From Terriglobales bacterium (GTDB taxonomy: Bacteria > Acidobacteriota > Terriglobia > Terriglobales > Acidobacteriaceae), in the NCBI GenBank assembly GCA_035561515.1, contig DATMXP010000001.1:1-64000 (forward strand): a stretch of 64,000 nucleotides of DNA. The letters are read 5' to 3'. Below the pieces are notes generated by a model. It searched no databases. It worked only from the letters and a program-made list of their open reading frames with translations, and had not been told where the DNA came from. This document shows positions 35,134 to 42,946 of the stretch, piece after piece. Position 1 is the first letter of the stretch; each line of letters opens with the position of its first letter. Position numbers and translations under genes: made by a program.

Positions 35134-35162
35134 TTGCGTTCCAGGCACCCAACGAATAATGT
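35134..35162 (+). promoter_or_regulatory. candidate sigma-70 promoter of recJ
   Basis: TTGCGT (35134-35139), 17-bp spacer, TAATGT (35157-35162). The -10 ends only 8 bases before the ATG at 35171, so the predicted start point is about 2 bases ahead of the start codon and the mRNA would be leaderless. No Shine-Dalgarno sequence is seen. Confidence 0.45.
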
Positions 35163-35170
35163 AGCTGTTG

Positions 35171-36907
35171 ATGCGTTGGGCCCTTCGTAATGCCGATGAA
35201 GCCGTTGTCCGGACACTTACCACCGAGCTGAAACTGTCCCCCATTGTGGCAAGGCTACTCGCGGCCCGCGACATCACCGCTCCGGAAAAGGCGCAGAAAT
35301 TCCTTCTGCCTATCCTCTCGGATTTGCACTCGCCTTACCTGATGCTCGGCATGAAAACCGCCGTCGAACGCTTGCAGAGTGCCATCGAAAACCGCGAGCC
35401 AGTCCTGATCTATGGGGACTACGACGTGGATGGGACGACTGCCGTCGTCATCCTCAAGACGACAATCGAAATCCTCGGCGGAATTACGCACTTTCATGTG
35501 CCTCATCGCATCCGCGACGGCTACGGCATGAAAGAAGACGTCATCGAACGCGCCGCCGCCGAAGGTGTCAGGCTCATTATTTCCGTCGACACCGGCATTC
35601 GAGCTTTCGCTGCCGCTGAAACTGCCCGGCGTGTTGGCGTTGATCTGATCGTTACCGATCACCATCTTCCAGAAACGCATGAAGGCGTTCCGCATGCCCT
35701 CGCTGTCCTTAACCCGAATCAACCGGGATGTGAATATCCGTGCAAGGAACTCTGCGGTGCTGGCGTCGCGTTCAAGGTTGCGCAGGCCCTGCTGGAGGCT
35801 GCCGGACGCGACCGTCTTCTCCCGTCGTTTATCAAGTTGGTGGCAATCGCCACCATCGCCGATGCGGTTCCGCTGATCGGCGAGAACCGCATTCTCGCCA
35901 AGATCGGTCTCAAAGGACTTCAGGATCCGCGCAACATCGGACTGAAGACAATTCTCGAGATAGCTGGTGTCGACATCTCCCGGCCGGTTGGAACCGGCGA
36001 AATCGCCTTCCGCGTCGCACCCCGTCTCAACGCCGCCGGACGAATGGATGTCGCAGAAGATGTCATTAAGCTCTTCAGTGTGAAGGACCCAGCAGAGGCT
36101 CGCGCTATCGCGCAGAAGTTGCATGACCTCAACGGCGACCGGCAGGCCGAAGAAGCTCGGATTCTCGAGGAGATTCACGCCGCTCTCGCCGCGAATCCCG
36201 AAATGCGCGACGCCTATTGCATTGTCGTCGACGGTGATGGATGGCATCGTGGCGTAATCGGGATCACGGCAACGCGAGTTGTCGAAAGATATTGCCGTCC
36301 TGCCATCGTTCTTTCCCGCGATGGCGAAGACGCCCACGGCTCAGGTCGCTCGATTCGCGGCTTCCATTTGCTCGACGCTCTCGAATCGTGCCGCGAAGTG
36401 TTTACCCGCTTCGGGGGACACGCCCACGCCGTCGGCCTTGGCCTGCCCTGCGAACGCATCGCGGAACTCCGCAGTCGTCTCGATGCCTATGCTCGTGGAC
36501 GGCTCACGCCCGAAGACTTCATTCCTGTGCTCGATTACGACGCTGACGTAAATCTCAACGAAGTCTCCGAAACTCTGTACGACTCGATCCAGCAACTTCA
36601 GCCATTCGGCATGGGGAATCCCGAGCCGGTTTTCGGAGCGCATGGCATCAATGTTGTGGTTCCGCCGAAGGTTTTAAAAGAGAAGCACCTGAAGCTCAGG
36701 CTTGCTCAGCAGAATGGAGGCGGCCGCCAGAAGTCCTGGCAGGCGATGGCTTGGAGGATGGCGGAAAGATTGGCGACAGACCCTATCGTTGTCGGGGACT
36801 CAATCGATATCGCCTTCACGCTCGAGCACAACGATCATCCGGATTTTGGCGGACTCGAATTTCGGCTTTGCGACTTCCGCCGGACCGCCGTCGCCACCGC
36901 TCAATAA
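35171..36907 (+). CDS. recJ: single-stranded-DNA-specific exonuclease RecJ
   Basis: A 578-residue DHH/DHHA1 nuclease that degrades single-stranded DNA 5' to 3' in recombination and repair. The N-terminal metal core shows IYGDYDVDGTTA, SVDTG and TDHHLPE; the C-terminal half has GSGRSIRGFHLLDAL and FGGHAHAVGLGL of the DHHA1 domain, then an OB-like end with QPFGMGNPEP. ATG 35171 is preferred over the in-frame TTG one codon earlier. Length is normal. It is followed after 3 bp by the convergent aldo/keto reductase. Confidence 0.95.
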   Translation: MRWALRNADEAVVRTLTTELKLSPIVARLLAARDITAPEKAQKFLLPILSDLHSPYLMLGMKTAVERLQSAIENREPVLIYGDYDVDGTTAVVILKTTIEILGGITHFHVPHRIRDGYGMKEDVIERAAAEGVRLIISVDTGIRAFAAAETARRVGVDLIVTDHHLPETHEGVPHALAVLNPNQPGCEYPCKELCGAGVAFKVAQALLEAAGRDRLLPSFIKLVAIATIADAVPLIGENRILAKIGLKGLQDPRNIGLKTILEIAGVDISRPVGTGEIAFRVAPRLNAAGRMDVAEDVIKLFSVKDPAEARAIAQKLHDLNGDRQAEEARILEEIHAALAANPEMRDAYCIVVDGDGWHRGVIGITATRVVERYCRPAIVLSRDGEDAHGSGRSIRGFHLLDALESCREVFTRFGGHAHAVGLGLPCERIAELRSRLDAYARGRLTPEDFIPVLDYDADVNLNEVSETLYDSIQQLQPFGMGNPEPVFGAHGINVVVPPKVLKEKHLKLRLAQQNGGGRQKSWQAMAWRMAERLATDPIVVGDSIDIAFTLEHNDHPDFGGLEFRLCDFRRTAVATAQ

Positions 36908-36910
36908 CCG

Positions 36911-37759
36911 CTACGCGGCAGCCTGGATCCGCCGCATCAGGTCCATCTGTTCGTCTTTGTTTTCCGCGCCGATCGTGAACGCGTCCAGCAGTCCAAGACT
37001 GAGCGCGTACTTGATGGCTTCATCCTGACGCTTTCGCAGTGCACCGGCGCCCAGGATTTTCATCCCCACCAGAGCCTTGCCATTCTTTTTGAATTCGCGC
37101 ATCACGCTGACTACCGTGTCCGGGTCGGCGTCCATCTGCGCGCCAGCCGGATTGATGCGCACCAGATCGAGGTCAACCCACTCCGATCTTGCCGCTGTGC
37201 GTAGCGCTGCAATCGAGTGGCAGGATACCCCATGCGCCCGAATAATGCCCTTCTGCTTTGCCTCGGAGAGCACATCCATGATGCCGCGATAGCGAGTCGT
37301 CCAGTCGCCGTCGGTGACGAGGTGGATCAGCATCACGTCGATGTAGTCCGTCCCCAGCTCCCGCCGGAACCGGTCCAGGTCGGCGCGCATGCCTTTCGGG
37401 TCGCGTGACATCGATTTGGTCAGCACCGTCACCTTGTCGCGCTTCACGTGCTTCAGGGTCTCGGCTACTCCCGGGTGGCTGCCGTAGGCGTCGGCGGTAT
37501 CGAAGAAGCGAAGCCCGTTCTCGTAGCCGTTCAGCAACAATCGTGAGAGAGTCTGCACGCCCTGGTCGGTCTGGTGCGAGTGATTGCCAAACCCGAAGGT
37601 TCCGGTTCCCATGGCCAGGCGGCTGGTCTGGATGCCGGTTTTGCCGAGCGTGACCGTGTCGGATCCGTTGAACCTGCTGGGCAGGGACATTGCTTTGGAG
37701 GCGAGAAACGTGGCGGCAACAGCCTTTGCAGAGTGGGCGAGGAATTCACGACGTCGCAT
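36911..37759 (-). CDS. exported (Tat-type) aldo/keto reductase
   Basis: A 282-residue TIM-barrel oxidoreductase with a twin-arginine-like N-terminus (MRRREFLAHSAKAVAATFLA). The family's FFDTADAYGSHPG with catalytic Asp and Tyr, LTKSMSRDPKG with Lys, and LIHLVTDGDW are visible. It would reduce carbonyl groups with NADPH, but an exported form raises the question of cofactor supply. ATG 37759 has GGGAGAA upstream; the frame extends 108 codons further but that part is antisense to the lmo0937-type gene. Confidence 0.8.
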   Translation of the reverse strand: MRRREFLAHSAKAVAATFLASKAMSLPSRFNGSDTVTLGKTGIQTSRLAMGTGTFGFGNHSHQTDQGVQTLSRLLLNGYENGLRFFDTADAYGSHPGVAETLKHVKRDKVTVLTKSMSRDPKGMRADLDRFRRELGTDYIDVMLIHLVTDGDWTTRYRGIMDVLSEAKQKGIIRAHGVSCHSIAALRTAARSEWVDLDLVRINPAGAQMDADPDTVVSVMREFKKNGKALVGMKILGAGALRKRQDEAIKYALSLGLLDAFTIGAENKDEQMDLMRRIQAAA

Positions 37760-37954
37760 GTCTTCTCCCGGGTCCGACCAGTATAAGCCGCATTCAGAGC
37801 GCACTTGGCCCGGACGAGTAGTTAGACGGGACGAACTTCGCCTGGTCAACTTGCCCGGCATGTCGGGTTGCCCAGCAGATTCCAGCAGGTGCGGCCAACT
37901 CCATGGAGGGGACCGTAGCTCAAACCTCGTAACACGGTTGTTTAGGAGCGAGGC

Positions 37955-38113
37955 ATGAGTATCTTCACCATTCTGTTCATCGTTCTGCTGATCGCCTGGA
38001 TTCTGGGATGGGGCGTGTTCCACGTTGCCAGCGGGCTTATTCACCTGCTGATCATCGCGGCCGTCGTGTTCCTGATCCTGCACTTCGTGCGCGGCGCCAG
38101 TAGGGCGGTCTAG
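37955..38113 (+). CDS. lmo0937-type small membrane protein
   Basis: A 52-residue protein with two hydrophobic spans separated by a short turn ([17 protein letters not shown] and [18 protein letters not shown]) and a short basic tail. Length and pattern fit the lmo0937/DUF5670 family, often linked to stress. TAGGAGCGA precedes the ATG at a good distance. Its TAG stop shares the palindrome CTAG (38110-38113) with the stop of the convergent dioxygenase gene. Function unknown. Confidence 0.75.
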   Translation: MSIFTILFIVLLIAWILGWGVFHVASGLIHLLIIAAVVFLILHFVRGASRAV

Positions 38114-38985
38114 CGAATCACGTCAGGCCGATACAGAAGAGGGAAGAACTGTCCCTCGAGGTTTTGGCCCTTGGGGATCGCCGGCACGCCTTCGAGCAAG
38201 GGCTCGTCGGAGTCGGAGCGAACCCCATCGAGCACGACGTTAATGACTGCGGCACGGCGCGGACGGTCGGTACTGTTCGCGCCGGACCCGTGCATCGTTC
38301 GTGCGTGATGGAACGAGCTGTGTCCCTTCTTTAGCTCGGCGCAGACCGGGTTGAACTTCTCCCGAATCTCCTCGGGAAGTACCTGCTTAATCGCATCAAG
38401 TTCGCCGGTTAGAACCGGCTTGGGCAAGTCAGGCCATTCGTGACTTCCGGGAACATACTGCACGCAGCCGTTGTCGGGCGTCGAGTCGTCGAGGCCAATC
38501 CAGCAGGTGAGGTGCGCGAGCGGCCTGGTGCGCGTCCAGTAGGAATAGTCCTGATGCCAGGCGACAACGCCGCCGTGATGTGGCGGCTTTACGAATAGCT
38601 GGTCGTGCCAGAAGCGAACTGCGCCTCCGAGCAGTTGCGACGCGGGAACCAGGAACGCCGGATTCCAGAGCAGGTCGTGGAACGCGGGGCCGACGCGCCA
38701 TGCGCCGAGCGCATGGAAGAGGATGCGGTCGGGATCGGCAGATTCGTTGGAGTGGTATTCGTAGAAGAGCTCGCGCGGAGAAGTTGGGTCCATCATGAGG
38801 GCGAGCTCGGAGCGGAGAGCTTCGATCTGCTCGTCGGTGAGCATGCGAACGCCGGTGAGGAATCCGTTTTCGCGGAAGGAGCGAACCTGCTCGTCGGCGA
38901 GCCGATATTGCTGCCAAGCGTCGGCAGTTGCGGGCTGCGGGAAGAGCGAAGTTATGGGGCGATGGTAAAGAGACAGATCCTGCAC
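38110..38985 (-). CDS. phytanoyl-CoA dioxygenase (PhyH) family protein
   Basis: A 291-residue Fe(II)/2-oxoglutarate-dependent oxygenase. The iron ligands are HxD in AWHQDYSYW and a distal His in [16 protein letters not shown], where the Arg would hold 2-oxoglutarate. [10 protein letters not shown] is typical of the family. Substrates range over fatty acyl groups, ectoine and natural products, and nothing nearby narrows this. Likely cytoplasmic and transcribed singly, ending head-on with the lmo0937-type gene. Confidence 0.85.
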   Translation of the reverse strand: MQDLSLYHRPITSLFPQPATADAWQQYRLADEQVRSFRENGFLTGVRMLTDEQIEALRSELALMMDPTSPRELFYEYHSNESADPDRILFHALGAWRVGPAFHDLLWNPAFLVPASQLLGGAVRFWHDQLFVKPPHHGGVVAWHQDYSYWTRTRPLAHLTCWIGLDDSTPDNGCVQYVPGSHEWPDLPKPVLTGELDAIKQVLPEEIREKFNPVCAELKKGHSSFHHARTMHGSGANSTDRPRRAAVINVVLDGVRSDSDEPLLEGVPAIPKGQNLEGQFFPLLYRPDVIR

Positions 38986-39012
38986 GAGATCAGTATCTCA
39001 GACAGGTGAGCG

Positions 39013-39207
39013 TTAATCGGCGGCCATTTCGGTTGGAGGCTCGGCGTCGAGCCACGGAGTTTCGGCATTGCTCTCGCGGGCGCTCGCGTTGAGCGAGGCG
39101 AGCTCTTGCTCAAGCGCGAGATAAAGCATCTCGACTTGTCTGCGGGTATTCTCCGACGTGACGCTGCTTTCCATTAGTTCGAGCAAGGCCAGACGAACCC
39201 TGTGCAT
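39013..39207 (-). CDS. small hypothetical protein
   Basis: A 64-residue helical protein (MHRVRLALLELMESS..., acidic end PPTEMAAD), ending 27 bp from the start of the PhyH gene on the same strand. AAGGGAG lies directly before the ATG, closer than usual. The frame extends to 39306, but those codons are AT-rich and run into the dispersed repeat, so the shorter form is preferred. No family recognised; being real is only moderately likely. Confidence 0.4.
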   Translation of the reverse strand: MHRVRLALLELMESSVTSENTRRQVEMLYLALEQELASLNASARESNAETPWLDAEPPTEMAAD

Positions 39208-39319
39208 CTCCCTTAAAGCACGACTTACTGACACTGCGAAAACCCCAAGCAGGATTGCTTTTTGTGAGAATTGAATTACAGGTAAAAGGTTGCTGTGAGT
39301 ATTCAAAAAACGAATTGAA

Positions 39320-39450
39320 GAACACCCCCACCCCCACCCCCTCCGTGATTAGAAAACAAAGCACTTGCACGACAGACCATGAAAACAAAGGACTTATAAG
39401 TTGATGATTCTACATCGCTTGCGGGACGGATTTGAAAACAAAGGACTTAG
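39320..39450. repeat. dispersed intergenic repeat, copy B (AAAACAAAGGACTT modules)
   Basis: A C-rich tract (39322-39343) is followed by the 41-base block shared with 1-41 (inverted) at 39350-39390, ending GAAAACAAAGGACTT (39380-39394). The module AAAACAAAGGACTTAGGTGTC recurs at 39434. Three AAAACAAA cores occur within 90 bp. A further stretch at about 39395-39411 (ATAAGTTGATGATTCTAC) resembles 57731-57748. No protein is encoded. Confidence 0.75.
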
Positions 39451-39483
39451 GTGTCAGCCTATAGTCCCAGAGCCTTCAACAAC

Positions 39484-39546
39484 TCCATTTTCAGGATAGC
39501 AATTCGGGTGGGGGGAACATGCCAAGGTTTTGAAGTTTATATTTGC
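39484..39546. repeat. dispersed intergenic repeat, second module
   Basis: Read on the minus strand this block (GCAAATATAAACTTCAAAACC, then CCCCCACCC, then ATTGCTATCCTGAAAAT) matches 57530-57592 on the plus strand with small gaps. The most conserved part is ATTGCTATCCTGAAAAT plus the C-rich tract. It is adjacent to the first module, so the two may be parts of one composite element. Confidence 0.75.
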
Positions 39547-39957
39547 CGTTGAATCAGCAACTTACATGAAAACCAGGGCGGGGACCCCCTTGACAACGGA
39601 TTTTCCAAAACGGGCCGCGGGTGGCGCGGATTGGGCGGATGTGCGCGGATAAACCCGACCGGCGGATGGGGCGGATGGGGCGGATGGGGCGGATAAAGGC
39701 GAGGGATTAACGAGTTTTGGGGCCAGACGGCGGATGATCGTTTTGACGACGCGGGGGCGACAAGGCGGTTGCGGCAGCGCCGCGACGGCGAGCGGCGTAT
39801 GCCCTGACTCTGAGCAGGAAGGACCTTCGGCGCAGGTTACGGGAGGCGTCCCGGAGAGCGCTTGAGGCCGACTTGAAATGGCCGACAAGCGGTTTCATGG
39901 GCGTAATTATAGGACGAATCCGAGCCGCAGGCGGCGGAAACGAGCATCCAACCAGAA
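39547..39957. other. GC-rich intergenic stretch with GCGGATGGG tandem repeat
   Basis: No gene is supported; several open frames on both strands lack ribosome sites and family likeness. At 39662-39694 the 9-base unit GCGGATGGG is repeated three times plus a partial copy, and looser GCGGAT units occur just upstream (39616-39650). The last 100 bases should contain the promoter of the pseudo-receiver gene. Confidence 0.5.
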
Positions 39958-40320
39958 ATGCCAAGGCCGACGATACTAGTTGCGGAGCGGGAGCCCTTCC
40001 AGGCGCTGTCGGCGAGGAAACTGGTGCTGGAGACGGCAAAGTTCAACGTGATTACGGCGCACAGCACGCAAGAGGGTCTGGACCTGTTCGCGCAGTTTCC
40101 GAAGGTTTCGATGGTGGTGATGGTACAGGACGAGAAGATCGATTGTGAGCGAATCGCGCGGACGATCCGGGAGGCGTCGCCGAAGGCGCCGATCGTGGCG
40201 CTGAGCCCCTCAGTGGGAGCAAGGTGCGACTGGGCGGATACGACGCTCTCAAGCCACGATCCGGAGGCGCTGGTGAACTTCGCGCGCTCGCTGCTGGGTG
40301 ACCCGAGGAACCTGGAATAA
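39958..40320 (+). CDS. receiver-like protein lacking the phospho-acceptor Asp (pseudo-receiver)
   Basis: A 120-residue protein with CheY-like size and strand-helix alternation. The acidic pocket after strand 1 is ILVAERE instead of a DD pair, and the strand-3 position that carries Asp in receivers is Val in SMVVMVQDEK; VALSP later fits strand 4. It could bind a partner without being phosphorylated. It stands convergent with a second such protein, 18 bp away, about 2.6 kb before the chemosensory cluster. The receiver fold is inferred, not certain. Confidence 0.6.
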   Translation: MPRPTILVAEREPFQALSARKLVLETAKFNVITAHSTQEGLDLFAQFPKVSMVVMVQDEKIDCERIARTIREASPKAPIVALSPSVGARCDWADTTLSSHDPEALVNFARSLLGDPRNLE

Positions 40321-40338
40321 CCGAGTCCTGAAATTGCG

Positions 40339-40695
40339 CTACCGCAAGATACTCGACACAGTATGGATGAACTGCGCCGGATCGGAGGATTCCACGGCGT
40401 AGTTTGCTTCCGGCAGTTTGTCCTGACCGGTTGTGATCAGGCTCAGCACGGGAGCGTTGGAGTGCTCGCGAAAACACCTGATTACGGCACGCTTCTCGTC
40501 GGCGGGGACCGAATGGCCGATGACGAGTAAATCCGCGGTCTCGCGACAGGACTGCAATGCCTCAGAGCGTCCAAGGGCGGAAACCACACGACATCCCAGA
40601 TGCCCGAGAAGTATCTGACGGGTCAGTGAAAGGGAAGGGTTCCAAGAGACACAGATAACCCGTTTGCCGAGGTTGTCGCCTTTTAAACGCTCCAT
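40339..40695 (-). CDS. second receiver-like protein lacking the phospho-acceptor Asp
   Basis: A 118-residue protein with receiver-like pattern: strand 1 KRVICVSWNP without acidic pair, strand 3 ADLLVIGHSVP with Gly where Asp is expected, strand 4 APVLSLITTG. The orphan dimerisation protein at 42947 has the same Gly replacement (DLAIVGPL). ATG 40695 is chosen; TACAAT ends 9 bases before it, so the mRNA may be leaderless. The frame opens at a GTG three codons earlier. Function unknown. Confidence 0.6.
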   Translation of the reverse strand: MERLKGDNLGKRVICVSWNPSLSLTRQILLGHLGCRVVSALGRSEALQSCRETADLLVIGHSVPADEKRAVIRCFREHSNAPVLSLITTGQDKLPEANYAVESSDPAQFIHTVSSILR

Positions 40696-40826
40696 GGTTG
40701 GCACATTGTAACGCGGCAGTTTGCGCTCTGGATGGGCATTTTCGTTATCACCCGGATAAATTTCACCTTGGCTGGGTTGGGCCGACGAATTCTTCCCGAA
40801 GGCGGCAGCCGATGTCTCCAGCGAAC

Positions 40827-41024
40827 TTACTGGTTCGGCTTGGCCGCGCGCCAGGTCTCAAGGTCTTGGATATCAGTTACGGAAATGCGGCGCATATAGC
40901 CGCACGGGCACTCGGAGACTATCTCCTGCGCGATGCGGGGGGGTGGATCGGACGAGCGAAGGACCGCGACTCTTTTGTGACAAAGAGGGCACGTGTAACC
41001 GACGAAAACGAGTTCGGGAGGCAT
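40827..41024 (-). CDS. small zinc-ribbon-like hypothetical protein
   Basis: A 65-residue protein with a likely zinc knuckle pair: YTCPLCHKRV near the N-terminus and SECPCGYMRR about 30 residues later. It ends in a helical tail (DIQDLETWRAAKPNQ). ATG 41024 puts the first Cys pair near the start; the frame is open to 41102. No ribosome site is evident and the family is not recognised. Confidence 0.5.
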   Translation of the reverse strand: MPPELVFVGYTCPLCHKRVAVLRSSDPPPRIAQEIVSECPCGYMRRISVTDIQDLETWRAAKPNQ

Positions 41025-41199
41025 TGGGGACCAGCTTGGGCCTAGGAGTTTCAAGCAGAGTATCACGTTATTGAGGTGGGTAGAGGCGCTATTCCATGCC
41101 AACCGGGCAGTTATGAAGGGTTATGGAACCCTTATAAATGCCGGAGCCGGCCGGCCAGTCGCGGAATTTCGAGGTTAACTGATAACTCCAAGGGTCGAA

Positions 41200-41589
41200 C
41201 TATTTCCGATGGAGATCGATTTTGCGATAGAGCAGGCGTTCCTGGCGGATGTGCAGCTCGCCGGTTAAGCGGTCGCCGTTGAGCACGAACGTCCAGTCGT
41301 CGTCGGCGCGATAGTTGCAGGAGAGAACGTTCTTCGCGTCGTCGAAGGTGCAGCCGAGGGCACCCATGAATTGCTTCTCGCCATTCACGATCTTGTAGGC
41401 GTCGATCTTGAGTTTGCCGCCGGCGTTCGGGTCGGGAGCGATCTCGTATATAACGTGCTCGTTATGGCAGGGTGAATCGGGCACGGTGCATAACGACTCG
41501 CCTTCCCACGTACCGGTTACGGGCGAAGGCTTGTTGGCGGCGACGAGAGAAAGCGACCAGAAGAGGAGCAGAAGCAAGCGGAGTCTCAT
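41200..41589 (-). CDS. small secreted hypothetical protein
   Basis: A 129-residue exported protein with signal peptide MRLRLLLLLFWSLSLVAA. The mature part opens VTGTWEGESLC, holds four cysteines (likely two disulfides) and ends in basic residues (RKIDLHRK). The beginning resembles small lipocalin-like or DUF2147-like proteins, but that is weak. A CATACT box ends 8 bases before the ATG. The upstream extension of the frame crosses a REP-like palindrome and is rejected. Confidence 0.6.
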   Translation of the reverse strand: MRLRLLLLLFWSLSLVAANKPSPVTGTWEGESLCTVPDSPCHNEHVIYEIAPDPNAGGKLKIDAYKIVNGEKQFMGALGCTFDDAKNVLSCNYRADDDWTFVLNGDRLTGELHIRQERLLYRKIDLHRK

Positions 41590-41671
41590 GGCGTGAGAGT
41601 ATGCAGGATCGATTGCGATGAGGGAAGACGCGTGGGTGAGGGTGAATCGACCCTGCCGGGTTTCGGATTCA

Positions 41672-41718
41672 GTGGACTCCCAGGTTAGCGTCCAAAAACG
41701 GACGCGAACCTGGGGCAC
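41672..41718. repeat. solo REP-like palindrome of the RAYT family
   Basis: A 47-base imperfect palindrome: GTGG, CTCCCAGGTT, AGCGTCC, loop AAAAAC, GGACGC, GAACCTGGGGCAC. Its reverse complement has the same layout as the two ends of the RAYT element at 58228 and 58990: GTGCCCCA, stem, GTCC with loop GTTTTT, GGAC, stem, TGGGAG, CCAC. The stem bases differ in compensating pairs, which suggests selection for the hairpin. Confidence 0.7.
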
Positions 41719-41808
41719 GGGAACGGTTGTGGTTGCACCGGTACGTGGGTTAACTGTCCAGTGGTAAACCCGCATGACGAGAACACGTTCGTTACTGACG
41801 TCAATTCC

Positions 41809-42399
41809 TCACCCAATGTTCATGCCGATCTTGCACGCCTTAAAGATGTTTCCAGAGAACAGATTAGAACGAATGTTTGAACCCTTTGGACCGAGGTCGA
41901 GCAGTTCTCCATTGGGCAGATAGGTTCGCAACGAGATGTCGATCTCCGCTTCTGCTTCCAAACGTTTGCGGATGTCGAGAATTGTTATACCCGAATCCTT
42001 ATCCGTGAGGGTAAATGAGTCTGCTGTTCCCTTAACCTCGTATAGGTCTTTGTCTTGCCCGTAGAGATTGTTCTTGCGAACAGAAGCGATACGTTGGCCA
42101 GTACTGTCATGTATGTCGAGGTCAACAGCTAGATATCCATCCTCTTGTCTGAATACGTTGATCAGAGGACGATTTTGATATGCGATTATGGTCGGAGTAT
42201 CAATAAAAGTATTACCGCCAAGCCTGATGGTGAACTGTTTTTCCTTTAGCCACATAGCGCATGGAATTGTAGTACGTGAGTTGCTACCGTAGGCGATTGT
42301 AACTACTTCGTTGTCAGACGTAAGGTATGACGCGAGGGAGTATCCATAATTTGGGTACATCACATCGCTCGACGAATTGGTTGGCGACATTCCTGACAC
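41809..42399 (-). CDS. AT-richer hypothetical protein, likely acquired
   Basis: A 196-residue protein without signal peptide or membrane span. It appears mainly beta (YLAVDLDIHDSTGQRIASV, FTLTDKDSGITILDIRKRL). Codon use is visibly AT-richer than in neighbours (many ATT, TTT, GTA, AAT), suggesting horizontal transfer. I do not recognise the family. It lies beside the solo REP and the CxxCxG mini-gene, in an accessory stretch. Confidence 0.5.
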   Translation of the reverse strand: MSGMSPTNSSSDVMYPNYGYSLASYLTSDNEVVTIAYGSNSRTTIPCAMWLKEKQFTIRLGGNTFIDTPTIIAYQNRPLINVFRQEDGYLAVDLDIHDSTGQRIASVRKNNLYGQDKDLYEVKGTADSFTLTDKDSGITILDIRKRLEAEAEIDISLRTYLPNGELLDLGPKGSNIRSNLFSGNIFKACKIGMNIG

Positions 42400-42451
42400 G
42401 AGGAGAGAACTCAGATTTGCCCCTTTCAGCTGAGTACCCTAAAATAGAGGT

Positions 42452-42601
42452 ATGAGTTCCCGCCTAAGTGTTATTGCCCAACCTTGTCCAGTGTGTCGTG
42501 GTCGTCGTACGGATTCGAATGGCCGGTTGTGTCCGGCGTGCCACGGAGCGGGCGAGGTAACGGCAGAGTCGAAGGGATCGCTGCAGTTCAGACAGAAGTA
42601 G
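42452..42601 (+). CDS. hidden 49-residue CxxCxG zinc-knuckle protein
   Basis: A 49-residue frame containing CPVCRG and, 9 residues later, CPACHGAG, the paired CxxCxGxG motifs of the DnaJ cysteine-rich region, here as a stand-alone unit. AGAGG lies just before the ATG and TAAAAT (42440-42445) could be the -10. A zinc-binding chaperone-like or RNA-binding role is conceivable. It is too short for routine gene finding but the motif is unlikely by chance. Confidence 0.65.
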   Translation: MSSRLSVIAQPCPVCRGRRTDSNGRLCPACHGAGEVTAESKGSLQFRQK

Positions 42602-42875
42602 CGGACAAGAGTGACTGGTCCACAGGACTGTTCAGGCCCATAGATAAAGGTAGAGGCTGGAGTGTCTGTTTTACACAGGCACAAAGGCGGCGGACAAGAG
42701 TGTCCGCCCTAGACGAGACATCCCCCCACACAAGCTGAATTTGTCTCTGGCTGATATTGCGATTCGGCGAATGTCATTTCACTCTGAGACAAAGCGCTGA
42801 TCTTCTTTTTATCTCCCTTTCCTCTAAGTCTCGATAATTCAGCAACTTAAGTCATCTGGCAAAGCCTGGCGGATT
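42602..42875. other. 274-bp stretch with no gene seen
   Basis: A short plus-strand frame (42484-42738) covers the CxxCxG gene in another register and is a shadow. Past 42740 the sequence becomes T-rich and then GC-rich toward the sigma-54-like site. No repeat or RNA motif was recognised. Confidence 0.3.
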
Positions 42876-42892
42876 TTGGTCGGGCGCTTGCA
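42876..42892 (+). promoter_or_regulatory. candidate sigma-54 promoter of the chemosensory cluster
   Basis: TTGGTCGGGCGCTTGCA has the invariant GG (42878-42879) and GC (42890-42891) exactly 10 bases apart and agrees with TTGGCACG-N4-TTGCA at 14 of 17 positions if N4 is counted free. Predicted start point is about 42903, 44 bp before the GTG start of the first cluster gene. No sigma-54 activator gene is in the window. Confidence 0.4.
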
Positions 42893-42946
42893 CCTTTATG
42901 TTTCGCCTCTTTGCGTCCGTATGGGCGAAGCGGCCGGAGACCGAAG

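Noticed and set aside
39662..39694. GCGGATGGG tandem repeat considered as CRISPR or iterons
   Set aside because: Unit is 9 bases without spacers, three copies only, and no cas or replication gene is near.
39562..40148. Several long open frames on both strands
   Set aside because: They are products of GC-rich, repeat-bearing sequence and run antisense or out of frame to the pseudo-receiver gene.
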